Shown: positions 8,264 through 17,260, numbered from the stretch's first letter. The stretch is 36,731 bases of DNA from Thermoplasmata archaeon (GCA_023261745.1 JAGDXR010000004.1:1-36731), one strand, 5' to 3'. The notes: a model not told the origin generated them from the sequence alone. Numbers and translations are program-made.

Positions 8264-9707
8264 TTACGCCTTCACCACCATGTTTGGTTTCCCGTGGCCT
8301 GATGTCCACAAAAAGTGGAAATGAGAGATCCGGATTTGTAACAAGTGCAACGCCTATGGGAAGCCTCTGTATTTCCTCAAGCGAATGTCTGGTCAAACCT
8401 TCGACTGATTCACCTATGGTTTTCAGGTCGTTTGGATTTGTTACCTTCAGGATTACCTGTGTACTGCACTGACTGAGAACGTTCTTATCCACCTTTGCTG
8501 GTCTCTGACTGATTATTCCCAGGCCGAGACCGAATTTCCTTCCCTCGCTTGCTATTGTCCTGAGAATGTCTGATGAAATGGATTTACCCTGTTGAGGTAT
8601 GTAATTATGTGCCTCCTCAAGTATGAGAATCATTGGTGGAATTTCATCCCTTTTCCTCAGCTCAAATAGTGAATATGAAAGCCTTGAAACGAGCATCTCC
8701 TGTATTTTTGGCGGAACACCCTTAAGGTTTATTATGCTTGCCATTCCCTTCTTCACTATGTCGGAAATTTTAGTCCCCTCGGATGAAAATAGGTTCAGGG
8801 AATCAAGGCCCTTAAGTGAATTTATTAAAGCAGCTGAGCTCATGGAATCCTCCTCTCTCTGAAGTTCATTCATGACATCGGAGAGCTCAAACAGTCTTTT
8901 CTTTACCTTTGCCCTTTCCATGGCATTCCTCAGCATGTTAAAATAAACCCTGTCATTGTAATCAATCATCATCAAAATATCCCTGGGTGAAAACTGGGAA
9001 AGGGTGAACTTTATGCTGTTATTTTCCCTATTATTTCTGTTCATTGTTGAAAATAATATTATTTTGTCTTTGTAGCTTCTGGGTTCAACACCAAATTTCT
9101 CCATTGCGGGAGATTTTTCCGCGGGTATTGAGAGAGAAGAATATTCACCGTGAGGGTCTATGATCACCGTGGTCACATCATTCTTAAGCAGTTCCTCAAC
9201 CAGAATTCCTGTAAAATAGCTTTTTCCTCCGCCTGTTTTTGCAAGAATGCTTATGTGTTTCTGAACGAGTGAGTTTATATCAAGAGATATGGGAATTTCA
9301 TGGTTATGCAAAAATCCAATGTAGGCCGAATGATCCTTTTTCACTCCAAGACCGAGGGTTTCCCTTATAATTCCGTCATCGGCAATGTATACCGGTTCAC
9401 CTGCCTTGAACGGATTCTTTGGCCTTTGAAGTATCCTATTCTGGTCCCGGTATCCTATGACATTGATCTGGCCTATCAGGACCTCCTGTATTTTTACATC
9501 AACGCCTGCATTCAGAAGCATTGCCCTGTCAACAGAGAGATCCGTTTTTCTTTCCAGATCCTCAATTATTCCCAATACCCATCCGGCATTTTCATGAAAT
9601 ATTTTAACAAATTCGCCCTCTTCTACCATACCAGTAACGGTTATCTGAAGGCTGGATGTACCAACATCACCGAACAACAGGCCAATCTTATTTTTTTCAT
9701 CATCCAT
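8247..9707 (-). CDS. herA: HerA family DNA translocase ATPase
   Basis: HerA is a hexameric DNA translocase that works with the NurA nuclease in end resection of double-strand breaks. The protein is 486 aa. An N-terminal HAS-barrel is at about 5-115. The Walker A motif AKTGGGKSY is at 156-164, followed by VIIDPHGEY (181-189). A Walker B with glutamate, LILEEAH, and an arginine/sensor region with ISQRPAKV follow. Walker A also matches archaeal HerA-like proteins of unknown role. No nurA lies next to it in this window, which is unusual because the two are often adjacent in archaea. It may be cotranscribed with the cation exchanger upstream (49-nt gap) and with DUF357 downstream. Confidence 0.85.
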   Translation of the reverse strand: MDDEKNKIGLLFGDVGTSSLQITVTGMVEEGEFVKIFHENAGWVLGIIEDLERKTDLSVDRAMLLNAGVDVKIQEVLIGQINVIGYRDQNRILQRPKNPFKAGEPVYIADDGIIRETLGLGVKKDHSAYIGFLHNHEIPISLDINSLVQKHISILAKTGGGKSYFTGILVEELLKNDVTTVIIDPHGEYSSLSIPAEKSPAMEKFGVEPRSYKDKIILFSTMNRNNRENNSIKFTLSQFSPRDILMMIDYNDRVYFNMLRNAMERAKVKKRLFELSDVMNELQREEDSMSSAALINSLKGLDSLNLFSSEGTKISDIVKKGMASIINLKGVPPKIQEMLVSRLSYSLFELRKRDEIPPMILILEEAHNYIPQQGKSISSDILRTIASEGRKFGLGLGIISQRPAKVDKNVLSQCSTQVILKVTNPNDLKTIGESVEGLTRHSLEEIQRLPIGVALVTNPDLSFPLFVDIRPRETKHGGEGVNVTGN

Positions 9708-9756
9708 TCTATTTTCACTTGCCTTTTAATTGCAATCGTCATTTAAAAAATTTTCA

Positions 9757-10650
9757 TCACAGAAATATGAGGAGGAAAAACAGAACCGGGCCGATAATAA
9801 GCAGATACCTTATCCTGGTGAATATTATCATCGAAAAAAAGGAGAGTGAAGTTATCAGATATATTATTCTGGAATTTATGAAATAAAGATTGAAGATTGA
9901 AAATACTCCAAGATAAACGGTGGAATATATGATTGATTCACCAATAAGGTTATCGATGCCCATGCCTACATGTCCCTTCACTGACCAGATGATGGATATC
10001 AGAATTTCCGGCAAGGCCGTTCCAAGAGGAATAAGAAAGATCGATAGAATCAGAGTATCCATTTTCAGTGTATCGGATAATTCCACAATTCCATTCAACA
10101 GAAAATACGAGCCTAAGTAAATTCCTGTGAATGAAACAATTATCTGGAAATAGACTGATTTATCATTGCCAAAAATTCTGTTAAATACCGGTATGCTGTA
10201 ATTTTCCATTTCCCCCTTTTTATTCTTCAAAACGTAATAATTGAAGTAGAAATATGCCAGAATTAGAATTATTCCCGTAATTATACGGTTTATTAAGAAA
10301 AACAGGGAGATCAGAAGTGTAATGGAAAAAATGAGAAATTTGAAATCATGATCCGATCTCTTTTTAAAGATAAATAGGAGTAATGGAAGGAAAAGTAATA
10401 TCGTTATGTACACGTCTCCAAATACGGTTCCGAGGGCTTCCTCCCTTCCTGGATTGCCGCTTATTACGATTATGGCAATGAGGACAGTTATCAGTTCAGG
10501 CACGGATGTGAATAAAGGAGAAATCACTGACGCGAGATATTCCCTGGAAATTTTGAATTTTGATGCGAGATATTCTGCACTGTTAACATAAAGATATGAT
10601 GATATGAAAATTATTAGAATGCCCAGGGAAACATTTAAAATACCTTCCAT
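9757..10650 (-). CDS. Calcium/sodium-type cation exchanger (CaCA family)
   Basis: This is an integral membrane protein of 297 aa with about ten membrane segments arranged as two inverted halves. The alpha-1 repeat reads SPLFTSVPELITVLIA followed by GTVFGDV. The alpha-2 repeat reads GTALPEILISI followed by DNLIGESI. The acidic residue in each PE motif binds the cation in this family. Alpha-1 is more divergent than alpha-2: SPLFTS replaces the usual GTSLPE-type lead-in. It is related to the YrbG/NCX group; ion specificity cannot be read. It stands upstream of herA on the same strand, without an obvious functional link. Confidence 0.85.
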   Translation of the reverse strand: MEGILNVSLGILIIFISSYLYVNSAEYLASKFKISREYLASVISPLFTSVPELITVLIAIIVISGNPGREEALGTVFGDVYITILLFLPLLLFIFKKRSDHDFKFLIFSITLLISLFFLINRIITGIILILAYFYFNYYVLKNKKGEMENYSIPVFNRIFGNDKSVYFQIIVSFTGIYLGSYFLLNGIVELSDTLKMDTLILSIFLIPLGTALPEILISIIWSVKGHVGMGIDNLIGESIIYSTVYLGVFSIFNLYFINSRIIYLITSLSFFSMIIFTRIRYLLIIGPVLFFLLIFL

Positions 10651-10754
10651 GAAATAGATTAAAAAAACTAATTATTAATTTTCTTTTTTATTTAAAATAA
10701 TTTATAATCATATAAAAAAATTAAGTTTATCTATTGTTTCTTTATAAGGACATT

Positions 10755-11252
10755 ATGTTGCAGGTTTATACAGGAGATGGAAAGGGAAAAACAACAGCTG
10801 CATTCGGTCTTGCGCTGAGAGCATTCGGAAGAAACAAAAAGGTTGCAATAATACAGTTTGCAAAACCCGAAAGGTCCGGAGAATTTATGGCATGTCAGAA
10901 AATCGGAATAGAGATATACAATTACGGTTATCCGGGTTTCATAATAAGAAATCCCAGGGAGGAGGATTTTTCGGAGGCTGAAAAGGCATGGAAAAAGGCA
11001 AAGGAACTTATGAATTCTGACTTTGAGATAATCATACTGGATGAACTGAACATTGCCCTTTATTACAATCTCATTGATCTTTCTGAAGTTTTAAAGACAC
11101 TCATGGAAAAAAAGGAAAAAATGGAAATAGTAATAACCGGAAGATATGCGAAAAGGGAAATTCTGGAAATTGCAGATCTGGTTACTGAAATGAAGATGGT
11201 CAAGCATTATTTTGACAGGGGAATACCTGCTAGGCAGGGAATCGAATACTGA
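10755..11252 (+). CDS. cobA: Cob(I)yrinic acid a,c-diamide adenosyltransferase
   Basis: This is the BtuR/CobA/CobO-type enzyme, which uses ATP to adenosylate reduced corrinoids. From the ATG it is 165 aa. The ATP-binding loop is GDGKGKTT at residues 7-14, followed by IIQFAKP, a conserved central ILDELN segment and the RGIPARQGIEY end. A TTG start 21 nt upstream is possible, but AAGGA at 10746-10750 is 4 nt before the ATG, and a TATA box at 10711-10717 predicts a roughly 14-nt leader. No other cobalamin genes are near, so it may serve salvage. Confidence 0.92.
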   Translation: MLQVYTGDGKGKTTAAFGLALRAFGRNKKVAIIQFAKPERSGEFMACQKIGIEIYNYGYPGFIIRNPREEDFSEAEKAWKKAKELMNSDFEIIILDELNIALYYNLIDLSEVLKTLMEKKEKMEIVITGRYAKREILEIADLVTEMKMVKHYFDRGIPARQGIEY

Positions 11253-11263
11253 GTTCAGAAATT

Positions 11264-12376
11264 CTAAAAATTTTTTATTAAATAATCCTTTACGATTGAG
11301 GATAAATTTATTGTTTCATCTATGAAATCGTTTATTATCTCTATATTTTTTGAACTGGTGACAATGAGGGAAATCTTGAATTTTAAATTGAGTTCCCTTT
11401 TCAGTTTGGATACTATCAAGGCAACCATGAGATTGTAATTATCATCAGCGGATGATAGGATGACCTGTCTTGCCCGTTTTATTCCTGCCAGCTCCAGCAC
11501 GTGTGTGTTGTCCGCCCTTTCATGCAGTACAATGTATCCATCATTTTTAAGATATGTCGCCATTTCCGTATCCCTAACTATGAGAACCAAAGGAATTCCC
11601 CTGTTCCTCAGTTCTTCCACAAGTAAATTTATAATTGGGTTGTATCCGCAGAAAATTATATGGTTTTTCAATCCTGAAAATTCGACATTTTCCATAATAT
11701 TCACCACCTTTTCCAGCCTCTTCTGGATTACTGGGCCCATAACAGATACCACTGATCCCAGAAATGATACTATACCGAAAACAACAAGGCTCGATGTGAA
11801 CAGTCTTGCGGCATTCGTTACGGGAAGGATATCTCCAAACCCGAGGGTTGTCATGACCTCTATTGTATAGTAAAATGCAGTTGTAAGATTCGTTATCGGG
11901 GGTGAGAACTGCTGCCCGAGGTAAAGTGATCCCCCAATACCGTAAATCATGGAAAGTACCAGGGATGAAAGTGCAAGAAGATTTTCTGTTGAGAGCATGT
12001 AGGTCGGAGGATAGACGTACTCCTTTCTGTATTTCCAGAGCAGATAGAATGTAAATAATGAAATCGAAATCCCCAGAATATCAAAAATCAGGATATGTGA
12101 TACCCTTGCCAGTTCATTCATGACATAAAAAAGAAGAAATCCCTGTACCGCATACCATGATGTCCATGTTTTTCTTTTCAATCCAGAATATAACAGCAGT
12201 AAAAATACACCGTACAGAATGTCCGTTGAACCGGAATATCTGGAATTCAAAAAGTAAAGCTGGGGCAAAAATGCAAGATATTTAATATTAAATATAATAA
12301 AACTTACATTGTAAATAATGTAATATGCACCCAGAATCAAAACAAGGTATGGAATCAATTTTCTTAGATCACGCAT
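11264..12376 (-). CDS. Kch-like potassium channel with RCK domain
   Basis: This is an integral membrane channel of 370 aa with the layout of E. coli Kch. About four N-terminal membrane helices precede a pore module, then a TrkA-N/RCK regulatory domain from about residue 225 that starts HIIFCGYNPII. The selectivity filter reads TLGFGD (residues 177-182) rather than the common TVGYGD. The nucleotide-binding glycine motif is also degenerate. In-frame TTG codons extend the frame to 12421. The ATG at 12376 is preferred because a TATA box at 12400-12409 lies about 27 nt upstream of it. It diverges from pckG. Ion selectivity and ligand are unknown. Confidence 0.88.
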   Translation of the reverse strand: MRDLRKLIPYLVLILGAYYIIYNVSFIIFNIKYLAFLPQLYFLNSRYSGSTDILYGVFLLLLYSGLKRKTWTSWYAVQGFLLFYVMNELARVSHILIFDILGISISLFTFYLLWKYRKEYVYPPTYMLSTENLLALSSLVLSMIYGIGGSLYLGQQFSPPITNLTTAFYYTIEVMTTLGFGDILPVTNAARLFTSSLVVFGIVSFLGSVVSVMGPVIQKRLEKVVNIMENVEFSGLKNHIIFCGYNPIINLLVEELRNRGIPLVLIVRDTEMATYLKNDGYIVLHERADNTHVLELAGIKRARQVILSSADDNYNLMVALIVSKLKRELNLKFKISLIVTSSKNIEIINDFIDETINLSSIVKDYLIKNF

Positions 12377-12399
12377 CTTCTTTAACAATTGAAATCGAG

Positions 12400-12432
12400 A
12401 TATAAAAAATATTCTCAACAATATTTATATTT
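12400..12432. promoter_or_regulatory. Divergent TATA boxes for the potassium channel and pckG
   Basis: Leftward, the minus-strand reading of 12400-12409 (TTTTTTATAT) is about 27 nt before the channel ATG at 12376. Rightward, ATTTATATTT at 12423-12432 is centred about 26 nt before the pckG ATG at 12453. Both imply leaderless transcripts. Confidence 0.5.
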
Positions 12433-12452
12433 TTTCAAGAAATACCGCCTTT

Positions 12453-14315
12453 ATGAATTCTCTATACAGTGAAATTATGAAAAGATATGGGGACGAGGCA
12501 AAAAAACTCTCAGATTTTGAAAATGATGAACTCTTTGAATTTCTTTGGAAATACATGGGAATTCTGAACCCATCAGAAATTTTTGTTGTGACGGATGATG
12601 AAAAGGACAAGAATTATGTCAAAAACAGGGCGTTGGAAGATATGGAGGAAAAAAAACTTAAAAATCCAGGACACACATACCACTTCGATAATTATTATGA
12701 CCAGGCCAGAGATAAGGAAAATACAAAAATACTTGTCCATGGGAATGAAAAGCTTCCATTTCTCAATACCATAAACAGGGAAGATGGTCTCAATGAAATC
12801 CATAGCCTCATGAAGGATATGATGAAGGGAAGAACAATGTACATAGGATTCTTTTCCCTTGGTCCGACAGAATCAGCGTTTTCAGAGCTCGCAGTTCAGC
12901 TGACAGATTCATCATATGTGATGCACAGTGAAATAATTCTCTACCGCACAGCATACGGAAAATTCAGGAATACCAGAAATTCAAAATTCCTGAAATTTGT
13001 TCATTCTCAGGGAGAGCTTGATGAAAGGAAAACTAGCAAAAACCTGAAGAACAGAAGGATATATTTCGATCTTGATACAGATACAGGATATGCAATAAAT
13101 ACACAGTATGCGGGGAATTCTGTCGGTCTTAAAAAGCCTGCATTCAGGATCACAATATCAAAGGCCCTAAGGGAAGGATGGCTGTCTGAACATATGTTCC
13201 TTATGGGGGTCAATGGGCCGGGTGGAAGGGTCACATACCTGACCGGTGCGTTTCCATCCATGTGCGGTAAAACATCAACCGTCATGATCCCCGGCGAAAG
13301 GCTTGTTGGCGATGACCTTGTGTTCATAAAGGATGTTAATGGGGAACCAAGGAGCATAAATATTGAAAATGGCGTATTCGGAATTATAGATGGTATAAAC
13401 CAGAAGGATGACCCCATAATATGGAATGTTCTTAACGGTGATAATGAGGCAATATATTCCAACGTTCTTGTGAACGATGGGGTCCCGTACTGGAACGGCA
13501 TGGGAATCCCGATTCCTGAAAAGGGGGAAAACCACAGCGGTGAATGGTGGAAGGGCAAGAAGGATGCCGAGGGTAAGGAAATCCCTCCATCACACAAAAA
13601 TGCGAGATTCACGGTATACCTTTCATCATTCCCGAATCTTGACCGTACGGCCCTGAATGCAAAAAATGGTGTACCTGTAGGTGGAATGATCTTTGGTGGA
13701 AGGGATTCAGACACATGGCCACCGGTGGTTGAATCATTTGACTGGAACCATGGAGTATACAAGGGGGCATCAATAGAATCCGAAACCACAGCCGCATCCC
13801 TCGGAAAAGAAGGAGTGAGAACGTTCAACGCCATGTCAATAATGGAATTTTTGTCGGTGGACCTGGGCAGGTATCTCAACAATTACCTTGAATTTGGAAA
13901 GAAACTAATGGTCAAGCCGAAAATATTTGCGGTTAACTATTTCCTCAGGGACAGGGATGGGAAATTCCTAAACGAAAAGAATGACAAGGCTGCATGGCTA
14001 AAATGGATGGAACTGAGGATACACAATGACGTTCAGGCAATAAAAACACCCATAGGATACATACCGAAATACGAGGACCTGGTACCCCTGTTCAGGCAGT
14101 TATTCAACAAAGAATACAGAAAAGATGAATATGAGAAGCAGTTCATGATACGCATACCTGAACTCCTTTCAAAAAATGAAAGAATCAGAAAAGTCTATCA
14201 GGATATAAAGACAACACCAGTTGAGATATTCAATGAACTTGACAGGGAGAAAAATGAACTTGAAAAATTAAGAAAAGTTTATGGTGATTATGTTTCTCCC
14301 TTCAAATTTTATTAA
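12453..14315 (+). CDS. pckG: Phosphoenolpyruvate carboxykinase (GTP type)
   Basis: This enzyme interconverts oxaloacetate and PEP with GTP, feeding gluconeogenesis. It is 620 aa, the usual GTP-type length. The kinase-1a motif FPSMCGKTS is at 267-275, with the reactive cysteine Cys271 of the family. Also visible are the kinase-2-like ERLVGDDLVFI, the FGGRDSDTWPPVVES loop and a C-terminal VNYFLRDRDGKFL. Several family positions are altered: FGGRRP is FGGRDS here and the Asn after CGKT is Ser. These fit a divergent archaeal branch. It is a single gene with its own leaderless promoter, convergent with the phosphate symporter gene. Confidence 0.93.
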   Translation: MNSLYSEIMKRYGDEAKKLSDFENDELFEFLWKYMGILNPSEIFVVTDDEKDKNYVKNRALEDMEEKKLKNPGHTYHFDNYYDQARDKENTKILVHGNEKLPFLNTINREDGLNEIHSLMKDMMKGRTMYIGFFSLGPTESAFSELAVQLTDSSYVMHSEIILYRTAYGKFRNTRNSKFLKFVHSQGELDERKTSKNLKNRRIYFDLDTDTGYAINTQYAGNSVGLKKPAFRITISKALREGWLSEHMFLMGVNGPGGRVTYLTGAFPSMCGKTSTVMIPGERLVGDDLVFIKDVNGEPRSINIENGVFGIIDGINQKDDPIIWNVLNGDNEAIYSNVLVNDGVPYWNGMGIPIPEKGENHSGEWWKGKKDAEGKEIPPSHKNARFTVYLSSFPNLDRTALNAKNGVPVGGMIFGGRDSDTWPPVVESFDWNHGVYKGASIESETTAASLGKEGVRTFNAMSIMEFLSVDLGRYLNNYLEFGKKLMVKPKIFAVNYFLRDRDGKFLNEKNDKAAWLKWMELRIHNDVQAIKTPIGYIPKYEDLVPLFRQLFNKEYRKDEYEKQFMIRIPELLSKNERIRKVYQDIKTTPVEIFNELDREKNELEKLRKVYGDYVSPFKFY

Positions 14316-14321
14316 ATTTTT

Positions 14322-15725
14322 TTAGCTGTTTTCCACCGTGTTCTTTGTTTTTATTTTCTCCCCTGCAACGGTTTCAAGGGACCTGTTCTTTGGCTCAGGC
14401 AGCCCAATGGAAATTATTGCACCCAGGATTGATATTATTCCAAGCATGAACAGCATTTCCTTAAGACCGATCTGCAGGAGTATTGCGGGCAGAAACAGCG
14501 TACTTATTGCTGCACCTGCTTTTCCTGAAGCCGCTGAAATTCCATGTGAAGTTGTCCTGTAATGAACGGGATAAAGCTCTGCGGGAAGTATGAATGTGGT
14601 TGTGTTCGGCCCTACATCTATAAAGAAGAAAGATAGTGAATAGAGTATGAATGTCAGTTCGGCCGGTATCATGAAACCTGTTACCTTTGTTCCCCTGACA
14701 ATCAGTATGTATGAAATGAACATGTATATTACGGCCATGCCGATGAAACCGCCTATCTGAAGCGATTTCCTGCCTACCTTATCTATCAGTGCCACGGCCG
14801 AAAAGTATCCAAAGAATCCAACAAGGAAGGGTACTCCAGCATAGAAAACCTTCATAGCAATGGATGAAGGCACTATGATCTGGGACACTATTGGCCCGGA
14901 ATATATACCCGTCCCGTAGTACGCAATATCCATCAGGAACCATGTGGATGATGTTATGAACAGCAGTTTCCAGTAATTACTGAAGAATTCGGATATCGAG
15001 TGCTTTTCGGTTTCCACAGTGCTTACCGATTCATTTCCGCCCACTACCTTCTTAGCCATTGCAGCCGTATTTTTGTCCTTATTGACAAGGAGTGAATACC
15101 TTGGAGTTTCAGGCAGTTTTCTCCTGAGATATATCACTGCAAGTGCGGGTATCGCACCAAAAAGAAGCATGAATCTCCATGCAAGCTCAGGAGGAAGAAT
15201 AACAACCGATATTATGCCCACGGCAACGGCCGTCACGGAACCAAGACCCTGATTTGCAAAGACCAGGGAAAGCAGTTTCCCCCTGTCCTTCGTGTTTGCA
15301 TATTCGCTCATTATCGTTGCGGATACGGGATAATCTCCACCTATTCCTAGTCCAAGAAAGAATCTTGACAAAAACAGCATGACAAAGCCCGTAGATACAG
15401 CGCTCAGAATTGCACCCAGCGCAAGTATTGTCGCTTCAATTCCATAGACCTTTTTTCTTCCAAACCTGTCAGCTATTATTCCGAACGTCAGCTGGCCGAA
15501 TATTGCAGCCGCGATTGCCGATGTGCCTAGAAGTGAGGCCTGTAAGGTATTTAGATGCATGCTCACGGCATAAGGCCCCGTAAGAAGTATAAGCACTATC
15601 CCTATTATGAACAGGTCATAGGCATCCGTGAAGAATCCCATCCCGGATGTAAACCATACTTTCATGTGTCCGAAATTTAGTTTCTGGTTGTCTATGTCTT
15701 CAAATGGTGTTTCACCATCAACCAT
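14322..15725 (-). CDS. Major facilitator transporter, phosphate:H+ symporter (Pho84) type
   Basis: This is a 12-helix membrane transporter of 467 aa. The sequence GGDYPVSATIMSEYANTKDRG (near residues 130-150) is the hallmark of the Pho84/PHT1 phosphate symporter branch. It is followed by a QGLGS segment and the LPETPRY motif of the wider sugar-porter-like family. The ATG at 15725 is chosen over a TTG one codon earlier because GGTGA lies 6 nt upstream of the ATG. It diverges from an AbrB-PhoU regulator gene across 120 bp, which strongly supports inorganic phosphate as substrate and control by phosphate. Proton-driven uptake would suit an acidophile. Confidence 0.85.
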   Translation of the reverse strand: MVDGETPFEDIDNQKLNFGHMKVWFTSGMGFFTDAYDLFIIGIVLILLTGPYAVSMHLNTLQASLLGTSAIAAAIFGQLTFGIIADRFGRKKVYGIEATILALGAILSAVSTGFVMLFLSRFFLGLGIGGDYPVSATIMSEYANTKDRGKLLSLVFANQGLGSVTAVAVGIISVVILPPELAWRFMLLFGAIPALAVIYLRRKLPETPRYSLLVNKDKNTAAMAKKVVGGNESVSTVETEKHSISEFFSNYWKLLFITSSTWFLMDIAYYGTGIYSGPIVSQIIVPSSIAMKVFYAGVPFLVGFFGYFSAVALIDKVGRKSLQIGGFIGMAVIYMFISYILIVRGTKVTGFMIPAELTFILYSLSFFFIDVGPNTTTFILPAELYPVHYRTTSHGISAASGKAGAAISTLFLPAILLQIGLKEMLFMLGIISILGAIISIGLPEPKNRSLETVAGEKIKTKNTVENS

Positions 15726-15845
15726 CAAATATCACCTGAACGTCCAATAATACTGATTTGAGAAAAACCTAATCGATATAATCTATATAGTGATATATAC
15801 TTTATATAGGTTAAAAATTTAATATATATACATTAATTTTCATCC
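15726..15845. promoter_or_regulatory. Divergent promoter region of the phosphate locus
   Basis: This 120-bp A+T-rich gap holds promoters in both directions. Symmetric elements are AACCTA (15766-15771) matched by TAGGTT (15807-15812), and the self-complementary CTATATAG (15783-15790) with a related TATATAGG at 15803-15810. TTTAATATATATAC near 15818-15831 is the likely TATA box of the AbrB-PhoU gene. The symmetry could be the operator of the AbrB-type regulator, but most of the elements are simple TA-rich DNA. Confidence 0.45.
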
Positions 15846-16826
15846 ATGATGGGAGAATACAGGAAGGTTCAGAAGACTGGGAATTCATCTTACATAGTAT
15901 CGCTTCCCAAGGAATGGTGCAGGATGCACAACATAGAATCAGGAAGCGAGGTTTACATTGAGGTTGATGAGACGGGTAGACTCACAGTAAACCCCGGTTA
16001 CAGGGAGCCAACAAAAAATGAATTTGTTTTGAGCATAGAGAATGATTATCCAGAACTGATATTCAGAAAACTCATTTCAGTATACCTTTCAGGATACGAT
16101 ACCATAATTGTGCATGAAAAGCCATACCTGACCGAGAAGACCAAGAGCGTGGTTAACAAATTCGTTCTCAATACAATAGGCCTTGAGATCGTCGAGGAGA
16201 CATCAGACAGAATAGTCCTTCAGAATATATCCAACATGAACGAACTTAACAGCGAAAAGCTTCTTAGGAGGTTATATCACATACTGGAAAACATGGTCAT
16301 GGATACTGTAAGTGTACTTGAAAAGTACGATGAAAACCTTGCAAGGGATATCATTGAGAGGGACATGCACATAGACAGGATACTGTATTCCATTACAAAA
16401 CAGCTTTACATGTTCCTAAAGCATCCTTCTATAGCCATGCAATCAGATATGAGGTTGAAAACTATCATGGACATCAGATTTGCTGCAAAGTACATGGAAA
16501 GGATGGGCGATCATCTTGTAAACATAGTTTCCCTTTCACCCCTTCCTGAATATTTAGGGAAGGAGATATCCGAATTCCTGAAGAGTATGAAAAAAAATCT
16601 TGATGATGTGTTTTATTCATTTGTTAACTGCAGGATCGATAATGCAAATTCGATGATAGAGGACACACGAGAAAAAACTAAAAACATAAAAATGAAAATG
16701 GATGAATTGAAATGCAATGGAAGCCCCAAGGTCATACTTGCCTATGAGAGCATTTACAGGATTGGAATGTACATAACGGATTTTGCAGAAACCGTAATGG
16801 ATGAATGCATAGACAGAAATATATAG
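15846..16826 (+). CDS. AbrB-PhoU phosphate uptake regulator
   Basis: The protein is 326 aa. Residues 1-50 are an AbrB/SpoVT swapped-hairpin DNA-binding domain (RKVQKTGNSSYIVSLPKEW). Residues from about 120 onward form helical PhoU-like repeats, with the metal-binding style segments DMHIDRILYSITK and RFAAKYMERMGDHLVNIV. Archaeal proteins of this layout are annotated as phosphate uptake regulators. The neighbour is a phosphate-type symporter on the opposite strand, so it probably controls that gene and itself. Two adjacent ATGs (15846 and 15849) cannot be separated; the first is used. The small ferritin-like gene follows after 21 nt. Confidence 0.88.
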   Translation: MMGEYRKVQKTGNSSYIVSLPKEWCRMHNIESGSEVYIEVDETGRLTVNPGYREPTKNEFVLSIENDYPELIFRKLISVYLSGYDTIIVHEKPYLTEKTKSVVNKFVLNTIGLEIVEETSDRIVLQNISNMNELNSEKLLRRLYHILENMVMDTVSVLEKYDENLARDIIERDMHIDRILYSITKQLYMFLKHPSIAMQSDMRLKTIMDIRFAAKYMERMGDHLVNIVSLSPLPEYLGKEISEFLKSMKKNLDDVFYSFVNCRIDNANSMIEDTREKTKNIKMKMDELKCNGSPKVILAYESIYRIGMYITDFAETVMDECIDRNI

Positions 16827-16847
16827 TTAATTTTGACTGTTTAACCC

Positions 16848-17132
16848 ATGCCTAGGTATGAGAGAATAGAGGATATAGATTCAAAGACTGCCGATCTAAC
16901 GAGGGCAAGACAATCATTGATTGAGGAACTTGAGGCAATGATGTTTTACGATGAGAGGGCCAGTGCAACCGGTGACCAGATTTTAAGGGAGATTATGATA
17001 CACAACAGGGATGATGAAAAGGAGCATGCAGCTCTATTAATAGAATATCTCAGAAGAAACGATCCTGAATTTGACAAAGAACTCAGGGAAATACTATTTT
17101 CATCAAAGGAATTCAAGGACATTTTTGACTGA
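16848..17132 (+). CDS. Encapsulated-ferritin-like (EncFtn) small protein
   Basis: This is a 94-aa helical protein of the encapsulated-ferritin/ferritin-like branch. It resembles bacterial EncFtn in the block EELEAMMFYDERA (26-38) and HNRDDEKEHAALL (52-64). Expected iron ligands are present: Glu26/Glu27/Glu29, Tyr34, Glu57 and His60. EncFtn subunits form decamers with an iron site at the dimer interface and oxidise Fe(II) inside encapsulin shells. This one ends at ...EFKDIFD, with no C-terminal encapsulin-targeting peptide, and no encapsulin gene is in the window. It lies 21 nt after the phosphate regulator and may be cotranscribed with it. Confidence 0.8.
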   Translation: MPRYERIEDIDSKTADLTRARQSLIEELEAMMFYDERASATGDQILREIMIHNRDDEKEHAALLIEYLRRNDPEFDKELREILFSSKEFKDIFD

Positions 17133-17163
17133 AATAAAATCCAGTTTTGTTTCAATCAATTTT

Positions 17164-17184
17164 AAATCCTTTACCCAAGGATTT
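17164..17184. repeat. 8-bp hairpin downstream of the ferritin-like gene
   Basis: AAATCCTT and AAGGATTT are perfect inverted copies around a 5-nt TACCC loop, 32 nt after the stop codon. It may be an RNA 3' structure. No oligo-T run follows, so a classical terminator is not shown. Confidence 0.35.
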
Positions 17185-17260
17185 TCCATGAAATAATTCA
17201 TAATAACTTATTGGAAGTTCAGTATTAAACATTTATTTATCAAATTTTATAATCAAAATG

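Noticed and set aside
12377-12421. TTG-started extension of the potassium channel
   Set aside because: The predicted leaderless transcript begins at the ATG at 12376, and the extension has no supporting motif.
13007-13882. 291-aa open frame on the minus strand inside pckG
   Set aside because: It is the antisense shadow of pckG, whose product has clear PEPCK motifs; the antisense product looks like low-complexity Ser/Pro/Phe sequence.
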